From positions 186,001 to 250,000 of the forward strand of contig NZ_JABMCF010000040.1 in NCBI RefSeq assembly GCF_013359815.1: a stretch of DNA of 64,000 nucleotides. Reading direction: 5' to 3'. Position numbers and translations under genes: made by a program. The DNA comes from Curtobacterium flaccumfaciens (lineage in GTDB: Bacteria > Actinomycetota > Actinomycetes > Actinomycetales > Microbacteriaceae). Below the pieces are notes generated by a model. That model was not told the DNA's origin. It searched no databases and saw only the letters and a program-made list of their open reading frames with translations. Position 1 is the stretch's first letter. Every line of letters starts with the position of its first letter. Below, piece after piece: positions 1 through 8,991 of this stretch.

Positions 1-168
1 CCCCTGCGGGAGCTCGACGAGGTCGCCTACCTGCGGTTCGCGAGCGTCTACCAGGCGTTCGACTCGCTCGAGGACTTCGAGGACGCGATCGGCCAGCTCC
101 GCCGCGACCACCACGCGGCATCCGACACGGCCGCCGGGTCGTCCACACCGTCCGGCACGCGCGCGTGA
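1..168 (+). CDS. nrdR: Transcriptional repressor NrdR, C-terminal part only
   Basis: The window opens inside this gene; 55 codons remain before the TGA. The residues [19 protein letters not shown] followed by an acidic DSLEDFED stretch are the conserved end of the ATP-cone domain of NrdR, the zinc-ribbon/ATP-cone repressor of ribonucleotide reductase genes. The N-terminal zinc ribbon lies outside the window. The stop overlaps the GTG start of pyrD by 4 nt (GTGA), so the two genes are probably co-transcribed and translationally coupled. The last ~20 residues are low-complexity and species-specific. Confidence 0.9.
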   Translation, partial: PLRELDEVAYLRFASVYQAFDSLEDFEDAIGQLRRDHHAASDTAAGSSTPSGTRA

Positions 169-1241
169 GCGGCATCGCCGAACGCATCGTGCGCGGCGGC
201 TACCGCGTCGTGTTCCGCTCCGTGTTCGCGAACATGGACCCGGAACGTGCCCACCACCTGGCCTTCGCCGTCATCGCGGGGCTGCCCCGCCTGCCGTTCC
301 TGAGCGGCGTCGTCGAGCGGTACTGCCGTCCCGCTGCGGCCGACGGCATCACCACCATGGGCATCCACTTCCCGTCGCGCTTCGGTCTGGCGGCCGGGTT
401 CGACAAGGACGCCCGCGGCATCGCCGGTCTCGGCCTGCTCGGCTTCGGCCACGTCGAGGTCGGCACCATCACCGCCAAGCCGCAGCCCGGCAACGAGCGC
501 CCGCGCCTGTTCCGGCTGATCGGCGACCGCGCCCTGATCAACCGCATGGGCTTCAACAACCACGGCGCCGCAGCGGCCGCCCGGCGCCTCGAGCGCGCCC
601 GCCGCAACCCCGGTCGCCCCGTCATCGGCGTGAACATCGGCAAGAGCCGGGTGGTCTCCGTCGAGGACGCCATCGACGACTACCTCGAGTCCACCCGTCG
701 GCTCGCGACGTTCGCGGACTACCTGGCGGTCAACGTCAGCTCGCCGAACACGCCCGGTCTGCGCGGACTGCAGGAACTCGACCAGCTCCGACCGCTGCTG
801 TCCGCGGTGCGTGACGCCGCCGGCCGGACGCCGGTGCTCGTCAAGATCGCGCCGGACCTGACCGACGAGCAGATCGACGCGATCGCGGGCCTCGCGGTCG
901 AGCTCGGGCTGTCCGGGGTGATCGCCAACAACACGACGATCTCCCGCGAGGGCCTGACCGCCGATCCGTCCGACGTCGAGGCTATGGGTGCCGGGGGACT
1001 CTCCGGCGCGCCGGTCGCCGCCCGCTCGCTCGAGGTGCTGCGTCGCGTCCGCGCCGCGGTGCCCGCCGACTTCTGCGTCATCGCCGTCGGCGGCGTGACC
1101 ACCGAGCAGGACGTGCAGGACCGCATCGACGCCGGGGCCACGCTCGTGCAGGGCTACACGGCGTTCCTCTACGAGGGACCCACCTGGGCGGCGCGCATCA
1201 ACCGGCTGCGCCGTCGGCGGCTGCGTCGCGCCGCGCGGTAG
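165..1241 (+). CDS. pyrD: Dihydroorotate dehydrogenase (quinone), class 2
   Basis: 358 aa. It oxidises dihydroorotate to orotate in pyrimidine synthesis and passes electrons to menaquinone at the membrane. Visible signatures: [14 protein letters not shown] and [16 protein letters not shown] (FMN/orotate binding), [18 protein letters not shown] with the catalytic serine of class 2 enzymes, and VGGVTTEQD near the FMN phosphate site. Length fits class 2, with an N-terminal membrane-associating helix region. The GTG start lies inside the nrdR stop codon. A 22-bp perfect hairpin follows 11 nt after the stop. Such linkage to nrdR is seen in related actinobacteria. Confidence 0.96.
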   Translation: MSGIAERIVRGGYRVVFRSVFANMDPERAHHLAFAVIAGLPRLPFLSGVVERYCRPAAADGITTMGIHFPSRFGLAAGFDKDARGIAGLGLLGFGHVEVGTITAKPQPGNERPRLFRLIGDRALINRMGFNNHGAAAAARRLERARRNPGRPVIGVNIGKSRVVSVEDAIDDYLESTRRLATFADYLAVNVSSPNTPGLRGLQELDQLRPLLSAVRDAAGRTPVLVKIAPDLTDEQIDAIAGLAVELGLSGVIANNTTISREGLTADPSDVEAMGAGGLSGAPVAARSLEVLRRVRAAVPADFCVIAVGGVTTEQDVQDRIDAGATLVQGYTAFLYEGPTWAARINRLRRRRLRRAAR

Positions 1242-1252
1242 ACGCGACCACC

Positions 1253-1302
1253 TGACGGACTGGAGGCCCGTGGCGACACCGCCACGGGCCTCCAGTCCGT
1301 CA
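1253..1302 (+). terminator. 22-bp perfect hairpin after pyrD
   Basis: Arms 1253-1274 and 1281-1302 are exact reverse complements with loop GACACC. The core GGAGGCCCGTGGC resembles other intergenic hairpins in this window (8912, 48817). There is no U-tract, as is common for actinobacterial terminators. It probably ends the nrdR-pyrD transcript. Confidence 0.75.
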
Positions 1303-1325
1303 TGGGGCGCGCCCACGGCCGCTTC

Positions 1326-1376
1326 GTGAGCAGAACACGCCGTGGCTCGCCAGTCGACCCGTCGTGTTCTGCTCAC
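1326..1376. repeat. Inverted repeat with GTGAGCAGAA arms, copy 1
   Basis: GTGAGCAGAACACG at 1326-1339 is matched exactly by its reverse complement at 1363-1376, with a 23-nt spacer. The outer sequence TTCGTGAGCAGAA recurs in a longer perfect hairpin at 29446-29504. Both copies lie between gene ends. No reading frame is evident inside. Confidence 0.7.
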
Positions 1377-1422
1377 TCGATCGCCGATGCGGAGCGTGGG
1401 AGCGGGGAACAGGGGAGCGGGA

Positions 1423-1464
1423 ACGACGAAGCGCCGCCCGGCAGGCCGGGCGGCGCTTCGTCGT
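1423..1464 (-). terminator. 19-bp perfect hairpin after the DUF3043 gene
   Basis: Arms ACGACGAAGCGCCGCCCGG (1423-1441) and its complement (1446-1464) with a 4-nt loop, 11 nt beyond the DUF3043 stop on the minus strand. It is a strong stem and probably terminates that gene. With the pyrD hairpin it separates two convergent genes. Confidence 0.75.
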
Positions 1465-1474
1465 GTGCGTGTGG

Positions 1475-2050
1475 CTAGAGCGTGGGGTACTGCCCACGCC
1501 GGACCTGGGGCTTCGGCAGCCGCAGGAAGCGCAGCTGCCACGCCCGCGTGAGGATGTAGAGGAACGTGCCGCGCTGGAACTCGCCGAACTTGTTGGTGAG
1601 CTTGCGGCGGAGCGACAGCCACAGCACCACGCAGTCGATGATGAACAGCGCCACGAACGCCCACACCAGCAGCAGCGAGTATGACGCGATCACGGTCTGC
1701 GCGGCGGCGAACCCGACGATCAGGAACAGCACGAGCACGGGCATCATGACCTCGCCGACGTTCCAGCGGGCGTCGATCCAGTCGCGGACGAAGCGTCGCT
1801 GCTCACCGCGGTCCTTCGCCGGCAGGTAGCGCTCCTCGCCGTTGGCCATGCCGACCCGGGCGCGCTCGCGCTCGGAGTTGAGGCGGGCACGGGCGGCCTT
1901 CTTGTCGACCGGCGTGTTGCCGACGAGGGGGCGGCGGTTCGCTGCCTCTCGCTCGCGGCGGGACGGCGTGGGGCGGCCCTTGCCCTGCTCGAGGAGCTCG
2001 GCCTCGGTCGGGTTGACGGTCGTGTTGGTCTTGGGGGCTGCCTTCGCCAC
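1475..2050 (-). CDS. DUF3043 family membrane protein
   Basis: 191 aa, function unknown. The N-terminal ~85 residues are strongly charged (KGRPTPSRREREAANRRPLV, then YLPAKDRGEQRRFVRDWID), followed by two hydrophobic segments at about residues 100-122 and 123-143, then a basic cytoplasmic-looking tail. This layout matches the actinobacterial DUF3043 family. It starts with GTG; upstream TAGGAA lies 6 nt from the start and could act as a -10 or as an AGGAA ribosome site. It is convergent with pyrD and divergent from the dipeptidase gene, with 52 bp between starts. Confidence 0.85.
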   Translation of the reverse strand: MAKAAPKTNTTVNPTEAELLEQGKGRPTPSRREREAANRRPLVGNTPVDKKAARARLNSERERARVGMANGEERYLPAKDRGEQRRFVRDWIDARWNVGEVMMPVLVLFLIVGFAAAQTVIASYSLLLVWAFVALFIIDCVVLWLSLRRKLTNKFGEFQRGTFLYILTRAWQLRFLRLPKPQVRRGQYPTL

Positions 2051-2089
2051 GGTGCGTTCCTAACGGCGGTGTGCGTGCGGGATCTCCTC

Positions 2090-2102
2090 TAGATTACCGG
2101 GC
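2090..2102 (+). promoter_or_regulatory. -10 element of a probable leaderless promoter (dipeptidase)
   Basis: TAGATT at 2090-2095 is followed by 7 nt and then ATG. Transcription would begin at or next to the start codon. No Shine-Dalgarno sequence is present. Confidence 0.55.
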
Positions 2103-3554
2103 ATGACCGACAGCGAACAGCACAGCCCCGCGACCGACCCCGCGCTCCTCGACGCCCTGCGCGAACACGTGCAGGGTGCACTGCCCACGACGATCGCCGA
2201 CCTGTCCGCGCTGGTGCGCCTGCCGTCGGTGTCCTGGTCGGCCTTCGACCCGGCGAACGTGCGCGCGAGTGCCGAGGCCGTCGCGGACCTCGCCCGGTCG
2301 ACCGGGGTCTTCGGCGCGGACGACGTCCGGATCGTGCGGTCGGCGGTGTCCGGCTCGACGGCCGACGTCGCCGAGGCCGACGCGGAGACCGAGCTCGGCC
2401 AGCCCGCGGTGCTCGCGGTGCGCCCGGCTCGGAACGGCAAGCCGACGGTGATGCTCTACGCCCACCACGACGTGCAGCCGCAGGGCGACGAGGCCCTGTG
2501 GGAGACGCCGCCGTTCGAGCCGACCCTGCGCGGTGACCGCCTGTACGGCCGCGGCGCCTCGGACGACAAGGCCGGTGTGATGACGCACATCGCGTCGCTC
2601 CGCGCGGTGCACGCCCAGTTCGGTGACGACCTCGACCTCGGGATCGTGCTCTTCGTCGAGGGCGAGGAGGAGTTCGGTTCCCGCTCGTTCCGCACGTTCC
2701 TGCGCGAGCAGAAGGAGCACCTCGCCGCCGACGTCATCGTCGTGGCGGACAGCGACAACTGGTCCACCGAGGTCCCGTCGATCACGGTCTCGCTGCGCGG
2801 CAACGTCACCTTCAAGCTCACCCTGACCACGCTCGAGCACGCCAGCCACAGCGGCATGTTCGGGGGAGCGGCCCCGGACGCGATGATCCCCATGGTGCGG
2901 CTGCTCGCCTCGCTGCACGACGCCGACGGCTCGGTCGCCGTCGAGGGGCTGTCCTCGTACGAGGCCGACGTGCCGGAGCGCACCGAGGACGAACTCGCCG
3001 TCGACGCCGCGCTCGTGCCCGGTGTCCGCCCGATCGGCACCGGCGCCGTGCTGTCCCGCATGTGGTTCCAGCCGTCGATCACGGTGACCGGCATGGACGT
3101 GCCGAGCGTCGCGAACGCCTCGAACACCCTGCTGCCCACGGTCTCGGCACGGGTCTCGGTCCGCGTCGCCCCCGGTCAGGACGCCCGGCAGGCGTCCGCG
3201 GCCGTCGAGCGGCACCTGCGCGAGCACGTCCCGTTCGGTGCACGGATGGAGATCACCGAGCCGGACAGCGGCGACGGGTTCCTCGTCGACACCGCTGGCT
3301 GGGCCGTCCAGGAGGCCCGAACGGCCATGCGGGAAGGCTGGGGCGCCGAGGCGGTCGAGCAGGGCATCGGCGGGTCGATCCCGTTCGTGTCCGACCTCGC
3401 CGAGGAGTTCCCGGACGCGCAGATCCTGGTCACCGGTGTCGAGGACCCGGACACCCGCGCGCACAGCCCGAACGAGTCGCAGCACCTCGGCGTCCTGCAC
3501 CGTGCCATCGCGTCGGAGACGATCCTGCTCGCCAGGCTCGCGACGCGCAGCTGA
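2103..3554 (+). CDS. M20 family metallo-dipeptidase
   Basis: 483 aa, cytosolic. Zinc-binding motifs of the ArgE/DapE/CNDP-like M20 peptidases are all present: YAHHDVQPQG (first His), GRGASDDKAG (bridging Asp), VEGEEEFGS (catalytic Glu and Glu ligand), VVADSDNW (Asp ligand) and a C-terminal AHSPNES (His ligand). A dimerisation lid lies between, starting around ITVSLRGNVTFKL. It most likely cleaves dipeptides; substrate preference cannot be read from sequence. No signal peptide. It stands alone, divergent from DUF3043, with erpA 58 bp downstream under its own -10 element. Confidence 0.9.
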   Translation: MTDSEQHSPATDPALLDALREHVQGALPTTIADLSALVRLPSVSWSAFDPANVRASAEAVADLARSTGVFGADDVRIVRSAVSGSTADVAEADAETELGQPAVLAVRPARNGKPTVMLYAHHDVQPQGDEALWETPPFEPTLRGDRLYGRGASDDKAGVMTHIASLRAVHAQFGDDLDLGIVLFVEGEEEFGSRSFRTFLREQKEHLAADVIVVADSDNWSTEVPSITVSLRGNVTFKLTLTTLEHASHSGMFGGAAPDAMIPMVRLLASLHDADGSVAVEGLSSYEADVPERTEDELAVDAALVPGVRPIGTGAVLSRMWFQPSITVTGMDVPSVANASNTLLPTVSARVSVRVAPGQDARQASAAVERHLREHVPFGARMEITEPDSGDGFLVDTAGWAVQEARTAMREGWGAEAVEQGIGGSIPFVSDLAEEFPDAQILVTGVEDPDTRAHSPNESQHLGVLHRAIASETILLARLATRS

Positions 3555-3561
3555 GGGTGCT

Positions 3562-3567
3562 TACAAT
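3562..3567 (+). promoter_or_regulatory. -10 element for erpA
   Basis: TACAAT, a close match to TATAAT, 8 nt beyond the dipeptidase stop and 45 nt before the erpA ATG. This gene has a leader with a Shine-Dalgarno sequence (GGAGGGAG at about 3598-3605), unlike many neighbours. Confidence 0.55.
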
Positions 3568-3612
3568 CGACGCCAGGCGCGGTGACCGACACCGCCCGGA
3601 GGGAGACGCGCG

Positions 3613-3981
3613 ATGAGCGACACCATCACCGAAGCACCGGCGACCGAAACGCAGTCGCACGGCGTCCTCCTGAGCGACGCCGCTGCCGGCAAGGTGGCGA
3701 GCCTGCTCGAGCAGGAGGGCCGCGACGACCTGCGCCTGCGCCTCGCCGTCCAGCCCGGTGGCTGCTCGGGCCTGATCTACCAGCTCTACTTCGACGAGCG
3801 CCTGCTCGACGGTGACGTCACCGCCGAGTTCGACGGGGTCGAGGTCGTCGTCGACAAGATGAGCGTCCCGTACCTCGACGGCGCGACGATCGACTTCGAG
3901 GACACGATCCAGAAGCAGGGCTTCACGATCGACAACCCGAACGCGCAGGGCAGCTGCGCCTGCGGTGACAGCTTCCACTGA
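3613..3981 (+). CDS. erpA: A-type iron-sulfur carrier, ErpA/HesB family
   Basis: 122 aa. Proteins of this family receive Fe-S clusters and insert them into apo-enzymes. The three ligand cysteines of the A-type fold are at C51 (PGGCSGLIY) and C115/C117 (SCACGDSF). An extra ~16-residue acidic/threonine-rich N-terminus precedes the conserved domain. The ATG was chosen because GGAGGGAG lies 7 nt upstream. It sits directly before the cytochrome oxidase genes, as in many actinobacteria, but a strong hairpin separates them. Confidence 0.88.
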   Translation: MSDTITEAPATETQSHGVLLSDAAAGKVASLLEQEGRDDLRLRLAVQPGGCSGLIYQLYFDERLLDGDVTAEFDGVEVVVDKMSVPYLDGATIDFEDTIQKQGFTIDNPNAQGSCACGDSFH

Positions 3982-3997
3982 TCGCCAGCGATCCGAC

Positions 3998-4040
3998 ACG
4001 CGAGCGGGGAGCGACCGGAAGGGTCGCTCCCCGCTCGCGT
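3998..4040 (+). terminator. 19-bp perfect hairpin after erpA
   Basis: Arms ACGCGAGCGGGGAGCGACC (3998-4016) and its complement (4022-4040), loop GGAAG, 16 nt after the erpA stop. Probable terminator. Confidence 0.8.
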
Positions 4041-4158
4041 TCGTGTGACCGGACGTGGCCCGCCGGGGCGCGGTGTGACCGGGCGAAATCGTGCCCGCAG
4101 ACGTGCGGATCGAGGCCAGAACCGTGTCGTGTGTGCGCGAGCGGTACCGAGCTGCGAG

Positions 4159-4273
4159 TAAGCTAGGAGTGTTCCAATCAAGCTGGGAGCCAGCCATGCG
4201 CCGCCTTCGTGCGGCACGCCGTCGGACTCGACGGGCTGACCTCCGAAGCTCACGTCTTTTGCGAGAGGTAACA
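4159..4273 (+). promoter_or_regulatory. Probable promoter and ~100-nt leader of ctaC
   Basis: TAAGCT at 4159-4164 is a plausible -10. A start near 4171 would give a leader of about 100 nt, long for this region. The leader contains a small hairpin (GCCGC-CTTCGT-GCGGC around 4202-4217) and ends in GAGAGG at 4263-4268, 5 nt before the GTG. In-frame ATG codons at 4091 and 4196 have no good ribosome site. Confidence 0.4.
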
Positions 4274-5176
4274 GTGCGTTCGAATCGCCGTATACGTTGG
4301 GCGGCCGTCCCGGTGGCCGTCGGTCTGGTCATCGCACTGGCTGGCTGCACGCAGCAGCAGATGAACGGATGGCTCCCCGGCACGGAGGAGACGAAGAACG
4401 TCACCAACCACACGAGCCGCATCGTCGGCCTGTGGACCACCAGCTGGGTCGTTCTCCTCGCCGTCGGTCTCATCGTGTGGGGCCTGATCATCTGGGCCGC
4501 GATCGTCTACCGCCGCCGGAAGGGCCAGACCGGCCTGCCCGTGCAGATGCGGTACAACATGCCGCTCGAGATCTTCTACACGATCGTGCCGCTGATCCTC
4601 GTGCTCGGCTTCTTCGCCTTCACCGCGAAGGACCAGGCCGCGATCGAGAAGCCCTTCGCCGACCCGGACGCCACCGTGCACGTGTACGGGAAGCGCTGGG
4701 CGTGGGACTTCAACTACATCAACAAGGACAACCCCGAAGAGAGCGTCTACTACCAGGGCATCCAGGCCCAGGAAGAAGAGAACGCCAACGGGGCGATCGA
4801 CGAGTCGCAGCTGCCGACCCTCTACCTGCCGAAGGGCAAGAAGGTCGCGATCGAGCTCTCCTCGCGTGACGTCGACCACTCCTTCTGGGTCATCGACTTC
4901 CTGTACAAGAAGGACATGCTCCCGGGCAAGACCAACTGGGAGTACTTCATCCCGGAGAAGCTCGGCACGTACCAGGGCAAGTGCGCGGAGCTCTGCGGTG
5001 AGTACCACTCGCTGATGCTCTTCCAGGTGAAGGTCGTCACGCCGGCGCAGTACCAGGACTACCTCGACACCCTGAAGGACCAGGGCAAGGTCGGTCTGCT
5101 CGGTGACGAGTACAACACCAACACCAACGAACCGAACAACAAGGCGCCGGTCGAGGCGTCCAGCGAGAACAAGTAG
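4274..5176 (+). CDS. ctaC: Cytochrome c oxidase subunit II (aa3-type)
   Basis: 300 aa from the GTG chosen by its GAGAGG site; this start puts a lipoprotein signal at the N-terminus (VIALAGC, lipidated Cys25). Two membrane spans follow at about residues 58-80 and 95-117, then an extracellular cupredoxin domain. The CuA centre is intact: DVDHSFWV provides the first His, and [12 protein letters not shown] provides C237, C241, H245 and M248. It accepts electrons from the cytochrome bcc complex, which is not in this window. The family in high-GC Gram-positives is normally a lipoprotein of this size. ctaD follows after 11 nt. Confidence 0.95.
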   Translation: MRSNRRIRWAAVPVAVGLVIALAGCTQQQMNGWLPGTEETKNVTNHTSRIVGLWTTSWVVLLAVGLIVWGLIIWAAIVYRRRKGQTGLPVQMRYNMPLEIFYTIVPLILVLGFFAFTAKDQAAIEKPFADPDATVHVYGKRWAWDFNYINKDNPEESVYYQGIQAQEEENANGAIDESQLPTLYLPKGKKVAIELSSRDVDHSFWVIDFLYKKDMLPGKTNWEYFIPEKLGTYQGKCAELCGEYHSLMLFQVKVVTPAQYQDYLDTLKDQGKVGLLGDEYNTNTNEPNNKAPVEASSENK

Positions 5177-5187
5177 GGGCTCGTCAG

Positions 5188-6924
5188 ATGACAACGTCAC
5201 TCGTCGGCCAACCGACCCAGACCTCGTCGCCGGACTTCCAGGCGTCGAAGGTGGGTCGGAAGGGCAACATCGTCGTCCGGTGGATCACCTCCACCGACCA
5301 CAAGACCATCGGGTACATGTACCTGATCGCGTCGTTCATCTTCTTCCTGCTCGCAGGTGTGATGGCCCTCGTGATCCGTGCCCAGCTCTTCGAACCCGGC
5401 CTGCACGTGGTCGCGACGAAGGAGCAGTACAACCAGCTGTTCACGATGCACGGCACGATCATGCTGCTGATGTTCGCGACGCCGCTGTTCTCGGGCTTCG
5501 CGAACGCGATCATGCCACTCCAGATCGGTGCGCCCGACGTCGCCTTCCCGCGACTCAACGGCTTCGCCTTCTGGCTCTACCTGTTCGGCTCGCTCATCGC
5601 GGTCGGCGGCTTCCTCACCCCGCAGGGCGCTGCCTCGTTTGGGTGGTTCGCCTACGCGCCACTGAGTGACACGACGTTCACACCAGGGCTCGGCGGCACA
5701 CTCTGGGTTTTCGGGCTCGGCATGACCGGCTTCTCGACGATCCTCGGCGCGGTGAACTTCATCACCACGATCATCACGATGCGTGCCCCGGGTCTGACCA
5801 TGTTCCGCATGTCGATCTTCACGTGGAACACCCTCGTGACGGCGCTCCTCGTCCTGATGGCCTTCCCGGTCCTCGCGACGGCGCTCTTCGGCCTCGGGCT
5901 CGACCGCGTGTTCGACGCGCAGATCTTCAACCCGGCCAACGGCGGGGCCCTGCTCTGGCAGCACCTGTTCTGGTTCTTCGGGCACCCCGAGGTCTACATC
6001 ATCGCGCTGCCGTTCTTCGGCATCGTCTCCGAGGTCTTCCCGGTGTTCAGCCGCAAGCCGATCTTCGGGTACAAGACCCTCGTCTACGCGACCATCTCCA
6101 TCGCGGCCCTGTCGGTCACGGTGTGGGCGCACCACATGTACGTCACCGGTGGCGTCCTGCTCCCGTGGTTCTCGCTCATGACGATGCTCATCGCGGTCCC
6201 GACCGGCGTGAAGATCTTCAACTGGGTCGGCACGATGTGGCGCGGTTCGGTCACGTTCGAGACGCCGCTGCTCTGGGCCCTCGGCTTCCTGATCACCTTC
6301 ACCTTCGGTGGTCTGACCGGTGTCATCCTGGCGTCGCCGCCGCTCGACTTCCACGTGTCCGACTCGTACTTCGTCGTCGCGCACTTCCACTACGTGGTCT
6401 TCGGAACCGTCGTCTTCGCGATGTTCTCCGGCTTCTACTTCTGGTGGCCGAAGTGGACCGGCAAGATGCTCAACGAGCGTCTCGGCAAGATCCACTTCTG
6501 GCTCCTGTTCATCGGGTTCCACACCACGTTCCTCATCCAGCACTGGCTGGGCGTCATCGGCATGCCGCGTCGCTACGCGACCTACCTGCCGAACGACGGC
6601 TTCACCTGGATGAACCAGCTGTCGACGATCGGCTCGATGATCCTCGCGATCTCGTTCCTGCCGTTCATCTTCAACGTCTACGTGACCGCCCGGAACGCAC
6701 CGAAGGTCGCCGTGAACGACCCGTGGGGCTACGGCCGCTCGCTCGAGTGGGCGACCTCCTGCCCGCCGCCGCGCCACAACTTCACGTCGATCCCGCGTAT
6801 CCGTTCGGAGTCCCCGGCCTTCGACCTGAACCACCCCGAGGCCGGTGTGCCGATCGGTGTGGGTCCCGCGAAGGACGCCCCCGATGCCCCGACCTACGAC
6901 GCCGCGAAGGGCGAGGTGAAGTAA
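5188..6924 (+). CDS. ctaD: Cytochrome c oxidase subunit I (aa3-type)
   Basis: 578 aa, twelve predicted membrane helices. It carries heme a, heme a3 and CuB. Ligand motifs are visible: [11 protein letters not shown] (heme a His), [13 protein letters not shown] (CuB His and the cross-linked Tyr), the HH pair in [11 protein letters not shown], and [12 protein letters not shown] (heme a3 and heme a His). The hydrophilic C-terminus includes [20 protein letters not shown], typical of actinobacterial CtaD. It lies 11 nt after ctaC and 4 nt before ctaF. Confidence 0.97.
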   Translation: MTTSLVGQPTQTSSPDFQASKVGRKGNIVVRWITSTDHKTIGYMYLIASFIFFLLAGVMALVIRAQLFEPGLHVVATKEQYNQLFTMHGTIMLLMFATPLFSGFANAIMPLQIGAPDVAFPRLNGFAFWLYLFGSLIAVGGFLTPQGAASFGWFAYAPLSDTTFTPGLGGTLWVFGLGMTGFSTILGAVNFITTIITMRAPGLTMFRMSIFTWNTLVTALLVLMAFPVLATALFGLGLDRVFDAQIFNPANGGALLWQHLFWFFGHPEVYIIALPFFGIVSEVFPVFSRKPIFGYKTLVYATISIAALSVTVWAHHMYVTGGVLLPWFSLMTMLIAVPTGVKIFNWVGTMWRGSVTFETPLLWALGFLITFTFGGLTGVILASPPLDFHVSDSYFVVAHFHYVVFGTVVFAMFSGFYFWWPKWTGKMLNERLGKIHFWLLFIGFHTTFLIQHWLGVIGMPRRYATYLPNDGFTWMNQLSTIGSMILAISFLPFIFNVYVTARNAPKVAVNDPWGYGRSLEWATSCPPPRHNFTSIPRIRSESPAFDLNHPEAGVPIGVGPAKDAPDAPTYDAAKGEVK

Positions 6925-6928
6925 CGCC

Positions 6929-7345
6929 ATGCGCGCGAACACCAACCTGTTCTGGATCCTCTTCGGGTTCTTCATCCTGGCGGACGCCGCCTACACGATC
7001 TGGGCGCTGATCTACTACGGCGAGCCCGAGTGGGTGGGCACCGTCGCGATCGGCCTGACCGGCCTGATGTCGGCGTTCATCGCCTTCTACCTCGGCAAGG
7101 TGATGGCGTCCCAGGGCGGCGTCCTGCCCGAGGACCGCCCGGACGCCAACATCGAGGACGGCGACGCCGAGCTCGGGCACTTCAGCCCCTGGTCGTGGTG
7201 GCCGATCCTGCTGGCCGCCGCGGTCGCCGTGTGCTTCCTCGGCGTGGCCGCCGGCCTGTGGATCGTCCCGATCGGACTCGTCCTCGTGGCGATCACCCTG
7301 GTCGGCTGGGTCTACGAGTACTACCGCGGCAACTTCGGGCACTGA
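6929..7345 (+). CDS. ctaF: Cytochrome c oxidase subunit 4 (CtaF)
   Basis: 138 aa. Four hydrophobic segments (about residues 4-25, 32-56, 87-105, 107-128) and the conserved C-terminal GWVYEYYRGNFGH mark the actinobacterial subunit IV. It is a structural subunit of the aa3 oxidase in the bcc-aa3 supercomplex. It starts 4 nt after ctaD and ends the operon, with a 16-bp perfect hairpin downstream. Confidence 0.92.
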   Translation: MRANTNLFWILFGFFILADAAYTIWALIYYGEPEWVGTVAIGLTGLMSAFIAFYLGKVMASQGGVLPEDRPDANIEDGDAELGHFSPWSWWPILLAAAVAVCFLGVAAGLWIVPIGLVLVAITLVGWVYEYYRGNFGH

Positions 7346-7367
7346 CCCGGCCCTGCAGCGCACCTGA

Positions 7368-7404
7368 CACTTCGGGCGGCACCAGAACGGTGCCGCCCGA
7401 AGTG
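7368..7404 (+). terminator. 16-bp perfect hairpin after ctaF
   Basis: Arms CACTTCGGGCGGCACC (7368-7383) and its complement (7389-7404), loop AGAAC, 22 nt after the ctaF stop. Probable terminator of ctaC-ctaD-ctaF. Confidence 0.8.
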
Positions 7405-7503
7405 CGTCCAGGCGACGATCTCCGGTCCCGATCCGGAACAAACGGGCCCGCCCGCGACTTGACTGGAGCGGACCTCCCACCACAGCGAAAGGAGTCACCT
7501 CAG

Positions 7504-8877
7504 GTGACCGACAAGCGCACCCTCATCATCTTCGGCGCGACGGGCGACCTCGCCTCCCGCCTGCTCCTGCCGGGCCTCGGCACGTTCCTGCAGAGCGGCC
7601 GTGCCGTCCCCGTGCAGCTGATCGGCACGGGCCGCAGCGAGCGCAGTCCCGAGAAGTGGAAGGACATCGTCACGCAGTCCTTCGCGTCGCAGGACGTCAA
7701 GGGGCCGGAGGTCGACGCGACCATCGAGTCGACGCAGTTCATCCAGGGCGACCCCACCGACCCGAAGCACCTCGAGGCGCTCCTGGCCGCGGCCGACTCC
7801 GAGCCGATCCTGTACTTCGCCCTCCCGCCGCAGATCGCCTCCGACATCTGCGAGGCGCTCGAGCACGTCGAGCTCCCCGAGGGCACGACCCTGGCCTTCG
7901 AGAAGCCGTTCGGCACCGACGTCGCCAGCGCCCAGGCCCTCAACGAGACGGTGCTGAAGCTGGTCCCGGAAGAGCGCGTGCACCGCACCGACCACTTCCT
8001 CGGACGCACCACGGTCCTGAACATCATCGGTCTGCGCTTCGCGAACCGCCTGTTCGAGCCGATCTGGAACGCCGACAACATCGAGAAGGTCGACGTCTTC
8101 TACGACGAGACCCTCGGGCTCGAGAACCGCGCTCAGTACTACGACGAGGCCGGCGCGATGGTGGACATGATCCAGTCGCACCTGCTGCAGATCCTCGGCA
8201 TCGTGACGATGGACGCCCCGGCGGACATCGACGCGGTCGAGTTCCGCTCGTCCCTTGCCCGGGTGCTCCGTTCGACCCAGCTCAAGGGCGGCGACCCGAA
8301 GATCGCGTCGCGTCGCGCCGTCTACACGGCCGGCACGATCGACGGCAAGGAGCTGCCGTCGTACCAGGACGAGGACGGCGTCGACAAGTCGCGGAGCACC
8401 GAGACGCTCGCCGAGATCTCGGTCGAGGTCGACACGGCCCGCTGGAAGGGCGTTCCGTTCACGCTGCGGTCCGGCAAGGCACTCGGCAACAGCCGGAAAG
8501 AGGTGCTGATCACCTTCAAGCCGGTCACGCGTCTGCCCTCCGGTCTGAGCGGTCGCCCGAAGGCGGACACGCTCCGCATCGTCCTGAACCCGGACGAGAT
8601 CGAGCTGACCGTGTCGGCAAACGGCGGTGGCAACCCGTTCGAGATGGGCCAGGTCACCCTGTCGTCGTCGTTCAGCGACGGCGAGCTCACCCCGTACGGC
8701 GAGGTCCTGAACGGCATCTTCCACGACGACCCGCTGCTCTCCATCCGCGGCGACGTGGCCGAGCGCTGCTGGGAGATCGTGGAGCCGGTCGTCGCCGCGT
8801 GGAAGGCCGACGAGGTCCCGCTCGAGGAGTACCGCGCCGGTTCGCGCGGCCCGGCGGACTGGGAGTCGTCGTCCTGA
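7504..8877 (+). CDS. Glucose-6-phosphate dehydrogenase-like oxidoreductase
   Basis: 457 aa. The N-terminal FGATGDLASRLLLPGL is a nucleotide-binding loop of the G6PD family, and FEKPFGTD, YYDEAGAMVDMIQSHLLQ and PFTLRSGKAL are family signatures. It therefore probably oxidises a sugar phosphate in the cytosol. It is shorter than most Zwf proteins, and the active-site signature DHYLGK reads DHFLGR here: the catalytic His164 is kept but the signature lysine is Arg168. The gene is not beside tkt, tal or opcA as the pentose-phosphate zwf usually is in actinobacteria. A paralogue with altered substrate or cofactor preference is possible. GTG start, with AAAGGAG at 7488-7494. Confidence 0.8.
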   Translation: MTDKRTLIIFGATGDLASRLLLPGLGTFLQSGRAVPVQLIGTGRSERSPEKWKDIVTQSFASQDVKGPEVDATIESTQFIQGDPTDPKHLEALLAAADSEPILYFALPPQIASDICEALEHVELPEGTTLAFEKPFGTDVASAQALNETVLKLVPEERVHRTDHFLGRTTVLNIIGLRFANRLFEPIWNADNIEKVDVFYDETLGLENRAQYYDEAGAMVDMIQSHLLQILGIVTMDAPADIDAVEFRSSLARVLRSTQLKGGDPKIASRRAVYTAGTIDGKELPSYQDEDGVDKSRSTETLAEISVEVDTARWKGVPFTLRSGKALGNSRKEVLITFKPVTRLPSGLSGRPKADTLRIVLNPDEIELTVSANGGGNPFEMGQVTLSSSFSDGELTPYGEVLNGIFHDDPLLSIRGDVAERCWEIVEPVVAAWKADEVPLEEYRAGSRGPADWESSS

Positions 8878-8911
8878 CGGACGCGCTGCTGACGTCCTGA
8901 ACGGACGCCCT

Positions 8912-8959
8912 GACGGACGGGAGGCCCGGTGCCAGCTGGCACCGGGCCTCCCGTCCGTC
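8912..8959. terminator. 48-nt perfect palindrome, copy 1 of a duplicated element
   Basis: Arms of 22 nt flank AGCT, so all 48 nt are self-complementary. A 48-bp identical stretch (8918-8965) recurs at 48818-48865. It lies between the convergent zwf-like and GH15 genes, so it may terminate both. It belongs to the same GGAGGCCCG-type family as the pyrD hairpin. Confidence 0.75.
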
Positions 8960-8991
8960 GTGGGGCCGCCATCAGGGCATCGCAAGACGCA

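Noticed and set aside
4091..4273. N-terminal extension of ctaC from an upstream ATG
   Set aside because: It would bury the lipoprotein signal 60 residues inside the protein and has no ribosome-binding site; GTG 4274 has GAGAGG at good spacing.
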